The notes beneath the pieces were generated by a model. That model ran no database searches, was not told the DNA's origin, and saw only the letters and a program-made list of their open reading frames with translations. Positions 1 through 9,231 of a stretch of DNA of 64,000 nt are shown here, piece by piece (within the stretch, counting starts at the first letter, position 1; each line of letters opens with the position of its first letter). Both the position numbers and the translations under genes were made by a program. This DNA is from Ostrinia nubilalis (lineage: Eukaryota > Arthropoda > Insecta > Lepidoptera > Crambidae). Location of the stretch: the NCBI RefSeq assembly GCF_963855985.1, contig NC_087104.1:1860001-1924000 (forward strand). The letters run 5' to 3'.

Positions 1-310
1 ATTCAAAAGTTTCGGATAAAGGCGGAGTCTAATTTTTAGTGTTTTTTTAATATTTGTTACTTGTCTGGCATTCCCTCGCACAATCTGATATCCCCGCCTG
101 TTTTACCATTATCATAGGTGCCGGCACAGTACATAAAGTGGCTATTTGGGTGCGGCATCTTGCTATTTGAATTTTATATTTAAAATTCTAATATCCGTAA
201 CCGAAATTATCCGAAACTTTCGGATAATCCGAAGTGATTTCATATCCGTAACCGTAACCGAAAACGGTATATATTGTTCTAATATCCGCAACCGTATAAC
301 CGAAACTTCA
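1..310. repeat. Degenerate ATATCCGTAACCGA-type repeat
   Basis: Between about 175 and 320 the motif ATATCCGTAACCGA recurs in imperfect form on the plus strand, mixed with its complement (CGAAACTTTCGGATA and similar). The first bases of the window (AAAGTTTCGGATAAAGGCGG) carry the same words. This looks like one end of an old dispersed element with internal short repeats. I cannot assign a superfamily and see no coding capacity. Confidence 0.4.
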
Positions 311-1211
311 TATCCATAACATCCCTGGTTCTGAGATTGCCAAATCGCGATCCTGGTAGGCCAATAACTAGCATAATATCTGGGATGGGTTATCATTGGA
401 AATATAGTTTTTATTACTAGGGACCCTGTCAAATCAATCAAACATGTTTCATTTGCCATGGTCAGCATAATAGTGACAAATTTTTGCTCTTGCAAACTTT
501 TCTTATTTGCGAGACCTATGTTTTTAAGAACGGGATATCAAAATGATATTCCTCCTAAACGGTACCTATTTGATTATTTTAGTAGGTACATATTAATGTA
601 TAAACGTTGTTTTATTGAGGAAGCCAAAATACGCGTTTTTGAAAATCACTCGAATGCACATCAATGCTTCTGTAAGATAAGATTGCGACATACAAAGACG
701 TGCTATTGAATGCAGCCATCTTTAAGACAAGCGATAGACGCTTTTCAAAAGTCAAATTAAATTGGCATAAACATAGCTTGGGAATATCGTTGTGCCAACA
801 AAAGGTGTCTACAAGAGATCCACCTATCGCATCAAACAAGGAAACATTTTACCTGCAAACGGTTCAGGAATCCTAGTACGGCTGAAACAAACACATACCA
901 CAGTATATACGTAAATACAGTAGGTTCTAAAAATTAAACGATTTACTTAGTCCATAAGTAGACTTAAAATTCATTAATTTGAATAGTAATAAAGTAAACT
1001 TTTGAATTTAAGCAGGTCGTCAATTATAATTTGGTCAAGGTTAGTTAGAACGCCCTTCAAGCTAGATGGACTGACAATCTACGATAAAAAAGCGAGAGCT
1101 ATATGCCTTGTATCTTCGAGACATATGTCGATCAGTGGGCTCTATTTAGCATATTGTTGCTTAACCTAAAGGTGCTGACAGAGAAGGAAACTTTAACTGT
1201 TATTAGAAGAA
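311..1211. other. Intergenic, no gene seen
   Basis: A+T-rich sequence with only short shadow ORFs (for example 458-709 and 612-839) that lack recognisable motifs and have unlike composition. The last 150 bases resemble decayed repeat sequence flanking the R1-type insertion. Confidence 0.4.
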
Positions 1212-1227
1212 AATAGAAGGAGTTCCT

Positions 1228-1878
1228 TTTTTTTTTTGCGTCGGGAATTGCTTTGCGCATGCCCACTGGCTGATGGAGACAGTCAGTCAGTGGGTTATGT
1301 GGGACTCTCCCCGCCGGGGGGGCGGGGCCTACCCACTAAAACCCGACGGTGTCCTCCGGGGCCATTGATACAAAGCCGCGAGTTATTGTCCTATTGGACA
1401 TTTGTCCGCGGCTCCGTCTCAGGCTACAGCTCGCTCTTGGGCGAGCCCCTCCAGCTTCGAGGGGAATAGTGATTCCTCTCGGGTCGTCCGCTAACGGCGC
1501 ACTGGACAGCTGGACACTGGTGCGCCGGCGCCACGGGTCTCGTAAGGCGCCCGCCGGGCATCCCCATACCCAGCGGTCGAGACTCCTAAGGAGGAGCGTG
1601 TGGGTTGTAAACCCTCCTGCGTCGCCCTGGACGACGGCGGCGGATCATAGGGGCGTCAGCCGAAGCCTCTCGCTCCCTCTCCGCCGCTTCCTTCTGCGAG
1701 ATAACTGCCTCGCAGAAGGAGAGCATCGCATGCCATATCTCCTTACTCCCCACCATGCGGGCCACTACGGCCTGCAGAGAGAGGTCGTCTCCCACTGCGG
1801 TTACGAGGGACTCCCGCTCAGCATCCCACGCTGGGCACACCTCCAAGGTGTGCTGTGCGGAGTCCATCGCAGCATCGC
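1228..1878 (-). mobile_element. 5'-truncated R1-clade non-LTR retrotransposon
   Basis: A GC-rich island in AT-rich DNA, read on the minus strand. It begins inside the last part of the RT-containing ORF and ends in a poly(A) run, seen as the T run at 1228-1237 on the plus strand. The same 16-bp word, ending AGAAGGAGTTCCT, stands at 1212-1227 and 1879-1894, so a target-site duplication brackets the insert exactly. Severe 5' truncation, poly(A) and a long duplication are the usual signature of target-primed reverse transcription. Clade assignment rests on the protein tail (see next entry). The element cannot move by itself. Confidence 0.8.
1586..1878 (-). pseudogene. C-terminal tail of R1-type reverse transcriptase protein
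   Basis: The open frame runs from 1921 down to 1586, but the part before 1878 is flanking DNA read through by chance; only about the last 97 residues belong to the element. They begin CDAAMDSAQHTLEVCPAW, whose C...H...C spacing fits the cysteine-histidine motif that closes R1/LOA-type ORF2 proteins. A helical, charged tail with ISQKEAAERERE and an arginine-rich run (RRRRPGRRRRVY) follows. RT and endonuclease domains are absent through 5' truncation. No start codon or promoter belongs to this frame. R1 clade is inferred from remembered family features; a BLAST search would settle it. Confidence 0.75.
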
Positions 1879-1894
1879 AATAGAAGGAGTTCCT

Positions 1895-2010
1895 AGTCCA
1901 ACTAACAGGGACCTTTCCCATCTCTCGTTCCCACTGCTGTAATTCCTGTGCAGCCAGAAATTATAGCTTAATCGTCAAAATAATGAAAGTCAAGTTTATC
2001 GTAGTGTCGT
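1895..2010. repeat. Dispersed repeat shared with 38835-39030
   Basis: The sequence after the R1 target duplication (CTCTCGTTCCCACTGCTG, CCTGTGCAGCCAG, then GTCAAGTTTAT) matches 38843-38935 with scattered differences. The pre-insertion words AGAAGAAAATAGAAGGAGTT and AGAAGAACATAGGAGGAGTT also correspond (1205-1226 and 38983-39001). Order differs between the two loci. The repeat is of unknown type and non-coding as far as I can see. Confidence 0.5.
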
Positions 2011-2456
2011 AGTCCTAGTAAAATTTTGTTCAGAATAGAAATACTATACTACCCTGAACTGTGTACACACTTTCATCCATTTGTCGCGCCTGGGGCCGCG
2101 CCAAGTTCGCGAGATTTGCACTAGACATATCTCAGCGTGCTCTTGAATGCATAAATTGTTACTTTACTCGAGCAAAAGACACGTACTTTAGATGGACAGA
2201 TTCTTTATTGCACTGTGAAACTGTTGGGAAAAAAGAAGGTCACAGCTAAGGAATGTGCATTCAGCTGCGATGCAACTGCGTGGGAATACAGATGAGCGTA
2301 GGAGATTTGCAGTGTGATTTCTGAAGAGTAAAAACCACTCTCATTTTTTCTCTGGATTTCGTTAAAGGCGACTTATAGACAATAATAGGTATGCAAATAT
2401 CATGCCCCTTCAACTCTTCTGGTCAGCCTAGAGTGTGTAGGACGAATTCTGTATTT
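2011..2456. other. Intergenic, no gene seen
   Basis: Unassigned sequence. The 62-aa frame at 2061-2249 shows no motif and I do not regard it as a gene. Confidence 0.35.
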
Positions 2457-2545
2457 CATCATCATCATCATTTCAGCCATAAGACGTCCACTGCTGAACA
2501 TAGGCCTTCCCCAATGATTTCCACAATGGCTGGCGGCATGACAAT
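2457..2545 (-). mobile_element. RTE-clade 3' end fragment
   Basis: Starts with a (CAT)n run, the microsatellite tail in reverse. It continues with the complement of the RTE tail that encodes ...EAYVQQWTS.G-stop (core ACGTCCACTGCTGAACATAG). It is one of about eleven copies in the window with this tail. Only the last few dozen codons remain and the copy is degenerate. Confidence 0.7.
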
Positions 2546-2891
2546 TCTCTATTTACCTATGACAAATTGGAGAGGGTCATGCACCTATATTGGAGACTAA
2601 ATGTCACTAAAATATATTGTTTGATTTATTTACATGGTACATAAATAAATGCAAATAGGCGGAGCGTATGCTCTTTGTCACATTATTTTGAATGGAGCGA
2701 AGATACGATTGTAATACTCGTATAAATTATATTAATTAATGTTACAATATTTCGTTGATTTGTGCTAAGGGTGATAGTTAGGTAGGTAATGTGACATTGA
2801 CTCTTGAATTGAAAGTTATTTACAACTTAGCAAGAGACACCAAATGTAGCTTATAAGTAAAATTAATCACGAGCTTTGATTAAGCTTCAAT

Positions 2892-3012
2892 TAGGGTGGG
2901 TTGCACCATCTTACTTTAACTTTGACAAACGTCAAAAATCGGTCAAACTCCATACAAAAAGCACCGGTTATCGTCATAGTTACCGTTAAAGTTAGGTGGT
3001 GCAACTCAGCCT
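2892..3012. repeat. Palindromic MITE, GGCTGGGTTGCACCA family, copy 1
   Basis: About 120 bp with inverted ends GGGTGGGTTGCACCA / TGGTGCAACTCAGCC and a conserved interior (TTTGACAAACGTCAAA, CACCGGTTATCG). Flanks are TTA on the left and TGA on the right, consistent with a mutated TWA duplication. Non-coding. Nine copies lie in this window. Confidence 0.8.
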
Positions 3013-3289
3013 GAAACTTCAGACATATGAAACTGTGAAATAAAAGTTCAACACACTTTAAGCACTAAAATAATCTTGAAATAAAACTAAATGAGTATAC
3101 GTGATGAGATTCCAGAGAAGCAACGGTTCTCTTTAACATTTTATCTACTAACGAATTAATGCAAAATATTCGTAATATTTTTGTGGTAAAAGTAATTTGT
3201 TTCAACTTAGTGTAGAATGTTCATGTTGTTCTGATGCAATTACTTCTGTCATGATGAGTGGTGTTTTAGAGAATAATTAAGTTTTTATA

Positions 3290-3530
3290 TCACTAGCTAT
3301 GCTTGCGACTTCGTGCGCGTGAAAATAGACACAATATTTTTTTCGTTTTCACAACATTTTTCTTTGATGCCTGCTCCTATTGATAATGGCGTGATTTTCT
3401 GTAGCCTAAAGCTACCTCGATGAATGGGAATTCAAAACAATAAGGATTTTTCTATTCGAACCGGTAGAACCTGAGATTAGCGCGTTCAACCAAACAAACA
3501 AGCTCTTCAGCTTTATAATTTAATAATAGT
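3290..3530 (-). mobile_element. Helitron-like non-autonomous fragment
   Basis: Begins ACTAGCTATGCTTGCGACTTC; read in reverse this is a GC-rich hairpin followed by CTAG, the pattern of a Helitron 3' terminus (CTRR). The interior contains the words AACCGGTAGAACCTGAG and CCAAACAAACAAGCTCTTC seen in this class of lepidopteran repeats. Degenerate, no ORF. Confidence 0.5.
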
Positions 3531-3976
3531 TTTGTGTCGTACCTATGTATTTGATAGATATATGGATAGATATTTATTTGCATCATAATAGTGCAACATA
3601 GGGTAGATAAGGCTTAAAGCTAAATAGATCATTATGGACCCTGTCGGGCACTGCATTTTTGTGTCTGATTTATTAAAACTTGAAAGCCGTCAGAAATTAG
3701 ACCCAGGACAGAAAAAATACTAAGCATAATGTGCATTTATATTTCGATATATCGAGTCATTGGCTTGCTCCTCATAATTCTCTGTATAATTATGATTTTC
3801 CTCGAAAATAGACTTCTATTTACTTGTTTCGGACATTGAACGTCTGGCCGGTAGGGTTTGGGTTCGAATCCTCGGAGTATTGTAATTTATATAATTTAAT
3901 TTAATTTACCCTAGTAATGATATTTGCAAGTGGAGTGTGTGATAAACAATTGAACTTATGTGTGACTATACTATTA
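3531..3976. other. Intergenic with possible SINE remnant
   Basis: Mostly unassigned. At about 3838-3880 a box-B-like word GGGTTCGAATCCTCGG follows TGGCCGGTAGGGTTT, which may be the head of a decayed tRNA-derived SINE. No box A could be defended. Confidence 0.3.
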
Positions 3977-4185
3977 TCCTACCTAATATTATAAATGCGA
4001 AAGTTTGGATGTTTGATGGATGGATGTTTGATACCTACTCTTTCACGCAAAAACTACTGAACGGATTTTGGTTAAACTTTACAGTATTATTCTTTAAAAC
4101 CCAGAATAACATAATAATATAGGTTATTGATGACGATCTGTGACAAACTAAATTTCACGCGGGTGATGCCGCGGGCAAAAGCTAA
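3977..4185 (+). mobile_element. Helitron-like element, GCGGGCAAAAGCTAA end
   Basis: Starts TCCTACCTAATATTATAAA and finishes with a GC-rich inverted repeat (ACGCGGGTGATGCCGCGGGC) then AAAAGCTAA. A 5' TC and a 3' hairpin followed by CTRR are Helitron hallmarks. The second copy at 50328-50531 shares GCGAAAGTTTGGATG, CTCTTTCACGCAAAAA and CTGAACGGATTTTG with the same boundaries. No transposase. Assignment to Helitrons is inference from the ends. Confidence 0.65.
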
Positions 4186-4570
4186 TCTAATATAATAATC
4201 ATGCTGCCATCTATAATACATTGCAACATTGCAAGCTTATAATCTTATTAGAGTAAGAGCGCAGCTTGAATGGATCAAATAATAAAACTGGTTTGTAGTA
4301 ATAATATTTTTTTATTATGGATGAATATAACAGAGAGAGAATAAACTAAATAATAATACTTATTTATTAACCCCGCTTGTATTTTACTTTCAAACACGAA
4401 ATTAAAAGCCAATCAACGCTTTAGATAGAACAAGTTAGCTTATACAGTCAAGCCCGAGAGCTTACCAGTACAACACGTACGCACACCGGTTACCACCAAA
4501 ACCAGTTGTTGCCAACCTTTTGGCCGAACTTCTTTATTTAATCTGCTTATAATATACCGTCTCCTACAAT

Positions 4571-5500
4571 ATGAAGTGCGCGATGTGCAACTCAGCTTTC
4601 AACGATGGAGCTCAATGTGGGTCATGCAAGAGACATTTGGACTTCGCTTGTGCCAACATATCAGAAACAGCCTACCGTAAGCTACGCTCTGATCGTAGGG
4701 CTGCGTGGAGATGCCCTGCGTGCAAAAGTTCTTCGCCTCACTCATCGATTCCCGCATCACCTGAATCGGCATCTCTGGAGGTCATCCTCAACGAAATACG
4801 CGGAATTAAACTTCAGCTTACCAGCTTATCTACTCTCTTGGAGGACGTGAGGGCAATCAAATCCGAGATTGCTGACCTCAAGACCGCCTCTGAGTTTAGC
4901 AGTGCGAAAATAGACGAACATGCTGCGCGGCTGGCCACGGTGGAATCGAGTTTGCCTGCAGTAGCGCGTATACAGGAGACTATTTCTGCAACCCAGGAGG
5001 CTTTATGCCAAGTAAAAAACGAGTCTTCCTCTAAGGAGCAATGGGCCCGTCTCAATAATGTTGAGATAAAAGGAGTGCCCATGAAGAAGGGTGAAAACTT
5101 ATTCTCGGTTGTGGGAGCGATAGCTAAGAGAGTAGGATACGAATTTCCCAAGACGCAAATTAACTACGTGTCGAGAATACCTATCCATAACTCAAAGGAT
5201 AAATCGATTATTATCTGCTTCATCAACCGATACGTCAAGGAAGAGTTTGTCGCTGCAGCTCGAGCTATGAAAACCATAACTGCCAATGAGATAGGCTTCA
5301 GTGGAAATTCTGACCGGATCTTCGTGAACGATCACCTGACCTCGGAATATAAAAAGCTCTTAACGAAGACAAAGTCAGCTTTGAAAGCTAAAGACTATCG
5401 CTACATATGGATTAAATATGGAAAAATACATGTCCGAAAAAATGACACATCGCATGTGGTAGTTATACATACGGAAAGCGATTTAAACAGGCTTGTATAG
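4571..5500 (+). CDS. ORF1 protein of the CR1/Jockey-group element
   Basis: 309 residues, starting at the first ATG of the frame. Residues 3-52 form a PHD-like zinc finger: CAMC, CGSC, a histidine in KRH, then a single cysteine and CPAC. Residues about 68-145 are predicted by eye to be coiled coil (hydrophobic heptads in LEVILNEIRGIKLQ through VARIQETISAT). Residues about 155-305 match the general pattern of the C-terminal domain shared by many non-LTR ORF1 proteins and baculoviral FP proteins (NNVEIKGVP, IFVNDHLT, IWIKYGKIHVRK). The likely role is nucleic-acid binding and chaperoning of the element RNA in the ribonucleoprotein. The frame is intact. ORF2 follows after an unusually long 517-nt gap. 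Confidence 0.85.
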   Translation: MKCAMCNSAFNDGAQCGSCKRHLDFACANISETAYRKLRSDRRAAWRCPACKSSSPHSSIPASPESASLEVILNEIRGIKLQLTSLSTLLEDVRAIKSEIADLKTASEFSSAKIDEHAARLATVESSLPAVARIQETISATQEALCQVKNESSSKEQWARLNNVEIKGVPMKKGENLFSVVGAIAKRVGYEFPKTQINYVSRIPIHNSKDKSIIICFINRYVKEEFVAAARAMKTITANEIGFSGNSDRIFVNDHLTSEYKKLLTKTKSALKAKDYRYIWIKYGKIHVRKNDTSHVVVIHTESDLNRLV

Positions 5501-5565
5501 ACCGTATCTTATTTTGCTTAATTTTAATTTATTATTTTTACATTGCCAATACTTATATTTTTAAT

Positions 5566-6021
5566 ATGTTATTGTGTTATTCAGATAATTTTTGTTTAAG
5601 CCCATGCACTTTAACAAACATTATACTCTCCCGCCTCAGTAATGCTAAAATGTTTATAACCTCTGCCTCGCATATTACTCATCCGCTCGCCTACGCCGAG
5701 TTATCGCCTGTCTATTGTGCTATGCGCTTCTGGTCATTATTGCGTAAATATCCCAGCGATGAACCGCTATCTGTCCCGCTCGCACTGGCACCTCGCGCGT
5801 TCCGCCGCCTGCTTTGCCGTAGTTACCGAATAACTGAGCTTTGCGACTTTAATCTATCTTTGTTTTTTAACTATTGCTACCGGTTTCGCTTACTAACTGC
5901 CTACGGAATAAATTATCGTCCGCCCGCAATTATTCACCCGGCGTATTTACCTGTCGTAAATCTATGCTTTTACTTTGATATTATATTGTTTTTAACTAAA
6001 TTTGTAATTATTAATAAATGA
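5566..6021 (+). CDS. Possible intermediate ORF overlapping ORF2 by ATGA
   Basis: A 151-codon open frame fills most of the spacer between ORF1 and ORF2. Its TGA stop (6019-6021) overlaps the ATG of ORF2 (6018-6020) as ATGA. Stop-start overlap is a known coupling device in some non-LTR elements. The encoded sequence has many hydrophobic and aromatic residues and no motif I recognise, and the nucleotide sequence is pyrimidine-rich, so it may be a chance open frame in a leader. I list it because its 3' junction is so exact. Confidence 0.3.
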   Translation: MLLCYSDNFCLSPCTLTNIILSRLSNAKMFITSASHITHPLAYAELSPVYCAMRFWSLLRKYPSDEPLSVPLALAPRAFRRLLCRSYRITELCDFNLSLFFNYCYRFRLLTAYGINYRPPAIIHPAYLPVVNLCFYFDIILFLTKFVIINK

Positions 6022-6932
6022 ATGCAAGTAATATAGCAAATGGGAATGGAAATATAGTATTTTACTACCAAAACGTACGCGGGCTTCGATCCAAAACTAC
6101 AACATTTTTCCGTAACTTATCTTTGGCTAATTATGACGTTATCTTACTGACAGAAACATGGTTGTTAGACGGAATATCGGACTCCGAACTGTTTGACAAC
6201 CGGTATATTGTATGGAGGCGCGATCGTGACTACGTCCGGACGGGACAGGGTCGCGGTGGTGGTGTGCTGATAGCCACACACAGAGATCTTTGCGTTTCAC
6301 CTCAGCCTCAATTCCACTCCTCAGCTGAAGATTTATGGGTCACTTTACTTTTTGATCAGCCAAATAATAAATCGTTAAAGTTGCATTTATGTGTACTTTA
6401 CTTATGCAGCCAAAACTTAGGTCACTCGTTTTCTCAACAGTTATCAAACTACTTAGATAATCTAAATAATACTGTAATGAACAACTCCTTAGACAAGTTC
6501 TTAGTTGCTGGCGATTTTAATCTGAGTGGTATTGGTTGGCTGAATAATGATGATGGTACTCTTTCGCCATCTAACTGTAAAACACCGGACGAGTTACTGC
6601 TTGTGGATGAATTAAGTACTCATAGTTTTTGTCAATATAATGGAGTGATTAATAAATTCGGCAGGTTACTCGACTTGGTGTTATCGAATGAGTACGTATC
6701 GGTAATTGAGTGTGATGATCCACCGGTACCTATCGATCCCCATCACAATGCGATTACTTTCTCCATGTCTCTATTGCAATTTAACAAACTTAAACCGGCT
6801 GCATCATTGTTGTATAGGTACGGTAAAGGTAACTACACCGCAATGAATGACCATATTTCAAGGATTGACTGGGAAGGTGAGTTTCTTGCTAGGTCACTCG
6901 AGGAGAGCGTTGCGTTTTCTATGGAACATTAG
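6018..6932 (+). CDS. ORF2 N-terminal part: AP-like endonuclease
   Basis: 304 residues before a premature stop. Endonuclease motifs appear in order: QNVRGLRSK (metal-binding Asn), LTETWL (catalytic Glu), GRGGGVLIA, VAGDFNLSG (Asp/Asn pair), LLDLVLSN, and DPHHNAI with the terminal His. This domain nicks target DNA to prime reverse transcription. After residue about 298 the frame is lost: a one-base shift in the T run 6915-6918 leads to a stop at 6930-6932, while the RT part stays open in another frame. The ATG at 6018 is supported by the immediate start of the domain (about residue 12). Confidence 0.85.
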   Translation: MNASNIANGNGNIVFYYQNVRGLRSKTTTFFRNLSLANYDVILLTETWLLDGISDSELFDNRYIVWRRDRDYVRTGQGRGGGVLIATHRDLCVSPQPQFHSSAEDLWVTLLFDQPNNKSLKLHLCVLYLCSQNLGHSFSQQLSNYLDNLNNTVMNNSLDKFLVAGDFNLSGIGWLNNDDGTLSPSNCKTPDELLLVDELSTHSFCQYNGVINKFGRLLDLVLSNEYVSVIECDDPPVPIDPHHNAITFSMSLLQFNKLKPAASLLYRYGKGNYTAMNDHISRIDWEGEFLARSLEESVAFSMEH

Positions 6933-8929
6933 ATGAACTAAAGAATAAATACATACCGTCCGTAAACGCTGTCCAGAATCGACACCCTAAGTGGTATTCG
7001 CCTTCTCTAATAAAAATAATAAAAGAAAAACGTAAGTTCCTGAAAAAATATAAAACTTATAGAAATCGTTCTGACCTAGATTCTTATAATGTTCTGCGCA
7101 AAAGAGTGAGAGACCTAGAACTAGTCTGTTACCAGAAGTACATCTCTTTGGTCGAAGATTCCATTGAAAGCAACCCTAAGCACTTCTGGACATTTATTAA
7201 GTCGCGACGTGGTTCTAGTGTTATCCCTAGTAGTATGACATATAATGCAACTATGGCTACTTCTGGCGTAGGTATATGCAATGCATTCTCATCGTTTTTT
7301 CAGTCAACTTTTCTAAACTCAAATACGAACCAAACTACCTCAACAACTGGCTTGTCTCATGCAAACGGCACGGCCGACATTTTTTCTATAGAAATTAACC
7401 CACGATTAGTCAAGAGGCTACTTTTAAAATTGGACCCTGCTAAATCGGCCGGTCCTGATCTCCTTCCAGCTCGTCTACTCATTCAGTGCGCTGAAAGCTT
7501 GGCGATTCCAATTTCTATGCTTTTCAAAAGATCTCTTCTTGAAGGTTTAGTGCCCAACTTATGGAAAAAGGCCTTTATTACACCTGTCCATAAAAGTGGA
7601 TCCAAGATGGAAGTAACTAATTACAGGCCCATATCCAAGCTCTGTATAGTTTCGAAGGTCCTGGAAAAGGTTGTCTACGATCAGGTGTATGAGGCTCTAA
7701 GAAATTCTTTTAGTGATTTTCAGCACGGTTTTCTGAGAAAGCGCTCGACCGTGTCAAATCTTGTCTTGCTTAATGATTACTTAACCCTCAATATGGATAA
7801 TGGTGAGCAGGTTGATGTAATCTATACGGACTACAGCAAAGCATTTGATCGAATCGATCACAACCTTCTTCTGAACAAGCTTCAAATGATTGGAATCAGA
7901 GGTGACCTTCTTAGATGGTTCGCATCTTATATCTCAAATAGATCTCAGGCTGTGGTGGTGAGCAATTACATTTCCAGCTGGATACCCATCCCTAGCGGCG
8001 TTCCTCAGGGATCTTTACTGGGCCCGTTGTTGTTTGTCATATTTGTAAACGACATTAACTCTTGTCTGCACTCCTCCCGCCTTCTTTGCTTCGCAGACGA
8101 TATGAAAATCTACTCCACAATTGCGTCGGAACGGGATGCTGCTGCCCTGCAGGCTGACTTGTCACGTCTGGTTGAATACTGTAAGTTCAATAAACTGGAT
8201 CTCAACCCCTCTAAATGTTCTATTGTAACTTTCAGTCGCAAGCTAAATACTAAATTGTATCCATACCTTATGGGTGGCCAAACTCTACAGAGGAAGACAT
8301 CCATTCGCGATCTGGGAGTGATACACGATTCCAAACTGATTTTTGATGACCATATAGATAGCATAGTAGCTAAGGCGTCAAGGGCTCTCGGTTTTGTAAT
8401 GCGTAGCTCAGTCTGTTTTAACAAGGTAAAGACACTTAAAATACTATATTGCACATTTGTGCGTAGTCACCTTGAGTATGCGTCGCAGATCTGGAACCCT
8501 AGGTACCAAACATACGTCTCTCGCTTGGAGAATATCCAGAAAAAGTTTATAAGGTTTATTTGTTACCGTACCAGATCACAGTATAGTTCGTCGGACTACT
8601 CTAACATCTGTAAAAGGCACCACATCCTTCCTCTTGCCATTAGGCGTGAAATATCTGATATCACATATCTTATAAAAGTTATCACAGCTGAGATTGACTG
8701 CTCTGAACTCCTAGCTAACATTCAATTTAATGCTCCAAAAAGAATTCTGCGCAATAATGATCCACTATACATCCCCAAGGTAGACTCTAACTACAGGCAA
8801 AATAGTTTTCTCTGGCGGGCGAGTAGGAACTTGAACGAATTTGTCAAGGAGACTAACATCGACATATTTTGTACTAGCATTGCTGTGGCGAGGAGAAAGC
8901 TAGGCGACCGTTTTTTTAAGGACAGCTAA
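6917..8929 (+). CDS. ORF2 C-terminal part: reverse transcriptase (frameshifted)
   Basis: The frame is open from the T run near 6917 to 8929; its first internal ATG is not relevant because this is the continuation of ORF2. RT blocks in order: KLDPAKSAGPDLLPARLL, NYRPISKLCIVSKVLEKVV, FQHGFLRKRSTVSNL, IYTDYSKAFDRIDH (first catalytic Asp), SGVPQGSLLGPLLF, CFADDMKIY (catalytic FADD) and LNPSKCSIVTFSRK. The thumb/C-terminal SHLEYASQIWNPRY is typical of the CR1/Jockey group. The polymerase copies element RNA at the nicked target. Catalytic residues are preserved, so damage to this copy is recent or limited. About 670 residues, ordinary for the family. Confidence 0.88.
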   Translation, partial: FYGTLDELKNKYIPSVNAVQNRHPKWYSPSLIKIIKEKRKFLKKYKTYRNRSDLDSYNVLRKRVRDLELVCYQKYISLVEDSIESNPKHFWTFIKSRRGSSVIPSSMTYNATMATSGVGICNAFSSFFQSTFLNSNTNQTTSTTGLSHANGTADIFSIEINPRLVKRLLLKLDPAKSAGPDLLPARLLIQCAESLAIPISMLFKRSLLEGLVPNLWKKAFITPVHKSGSKMEVTNYRPISKLCIVSKVLEKVVYDQVYEALRNSFSDFQHGFLRKRSTVSNLVLLNDYLTLNMDNGEQVDVIYTDYSKAFDRIDHNLLLNKLQMIGIRGDLLRWFASYISNRSQAVVVSNYISSWIPIPSGVPQGSLLGPLLFVIFVNDINSCLHSSRLLCFADDMKIYSTIASERDAAALQADLSRLVEYCKFNKLDLNPSKCSIVTFSRKLNTKLYPYLMGGQTLQRKTSIRDLGVIHDSKLIFDDHIDSIVAKASRALGFVMRSSVCFNKVKTLKILYCTFVRSHLEYASQIWNPRYQTYVSRLENIQKKFIRFICYRTRSQYSSSDYSNICKRHHILPLAIRREISDITYLIKVITAEIDCSELLANIQFNAPKRILRNNDPLYIPKVDSNYRQNSFLWRASRNLNEFVKETNIDIFCTSIAVARRKLGDRFFKDS

Positions 8930-9134
8930 ATTGTTTTTCTGTTTAGCAATGTTTTCCAATACTTTTTATTTAGGTATACATAGTATATTATAGTAGTGTA
9001 GTACGTAGTATGTAGTAACCCTGGTGCAAAGGCTCACAAAATTTTTTAAATTGTTTTTACCTGTGGTAACCTATAAGTGGTTTACTCGTTGCCTATCTTG
9101 TGTCATTATTACACACTGTAAAACCCTGGTTTTC

Positions 9135-9165
<31 letters not shown>
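8930..9165 (+). other. 3' UTR and poly(A) tail of the CR1/Jockey-group element
   Basis: About 207 bp of AT-rich non-coding sequence, then 29 A residues (9137-9165). The unbroken A run implies a young insertion. Confidence 0.75.
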
Positions 9166-9167
<2 letters not shown>

Positions 9168-9231
9168 AATCAAGTCTGACTAATAACAGCAATAGTGATG
9201 CATAAACTATCGATATTTGTTTCTGAATCGT

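Larger units (their letters stand above)
4440..9165 (+). mobile_element. CR1/Jockey-group non-LTR retrotransposon, near full length
   Basis: Two transposon ORFs in the order expected for this group, a 3' UTR (8930-9136) and a terminal run of 29 A at 9137-9165. ORF1 carries a PHD-like finger and an FP-like domain; ORF2 carries an AP endonuclease and RT. The 5' boundary is uncertain: I place it near 4440 because unassigned sequence begins there, about 130 bp before ORF1. I could not find a convincing target duplication. ORF2 is broken by one frameshift (6915-6918), so this copy is probably not autonomous, although the rest of both proteins is open. Clade between CR1 and Jockey is left open; a PHD finger in ORF1 favours CR1 relatives, the pure poly(A) tail favours Jockey. 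Confidence 0.85.

Noticed and set aside
163..495. 110-aa minus-strand frame
   Set aside because: Reads through the ATATCCGTAACC repeat and AT-rich flank; no motif.
1349..1942. 197-aa plus-strand frame over the GC-rich island
   Set aside because: Antisense to the R1-type tail and its 3' UTR; the minus-strand protein with its Cys-His motif explains the sequence.
4380..9180. Target-site duplication for the CR1/Jockey-group element (AATCAA-like words on both sides)
   Set aside because: AAGCCAATCAACG near 4408 and ACTAATCAAGTC at 9166 are only loosely similar; I could not defend a duplication or fix the 5' end.
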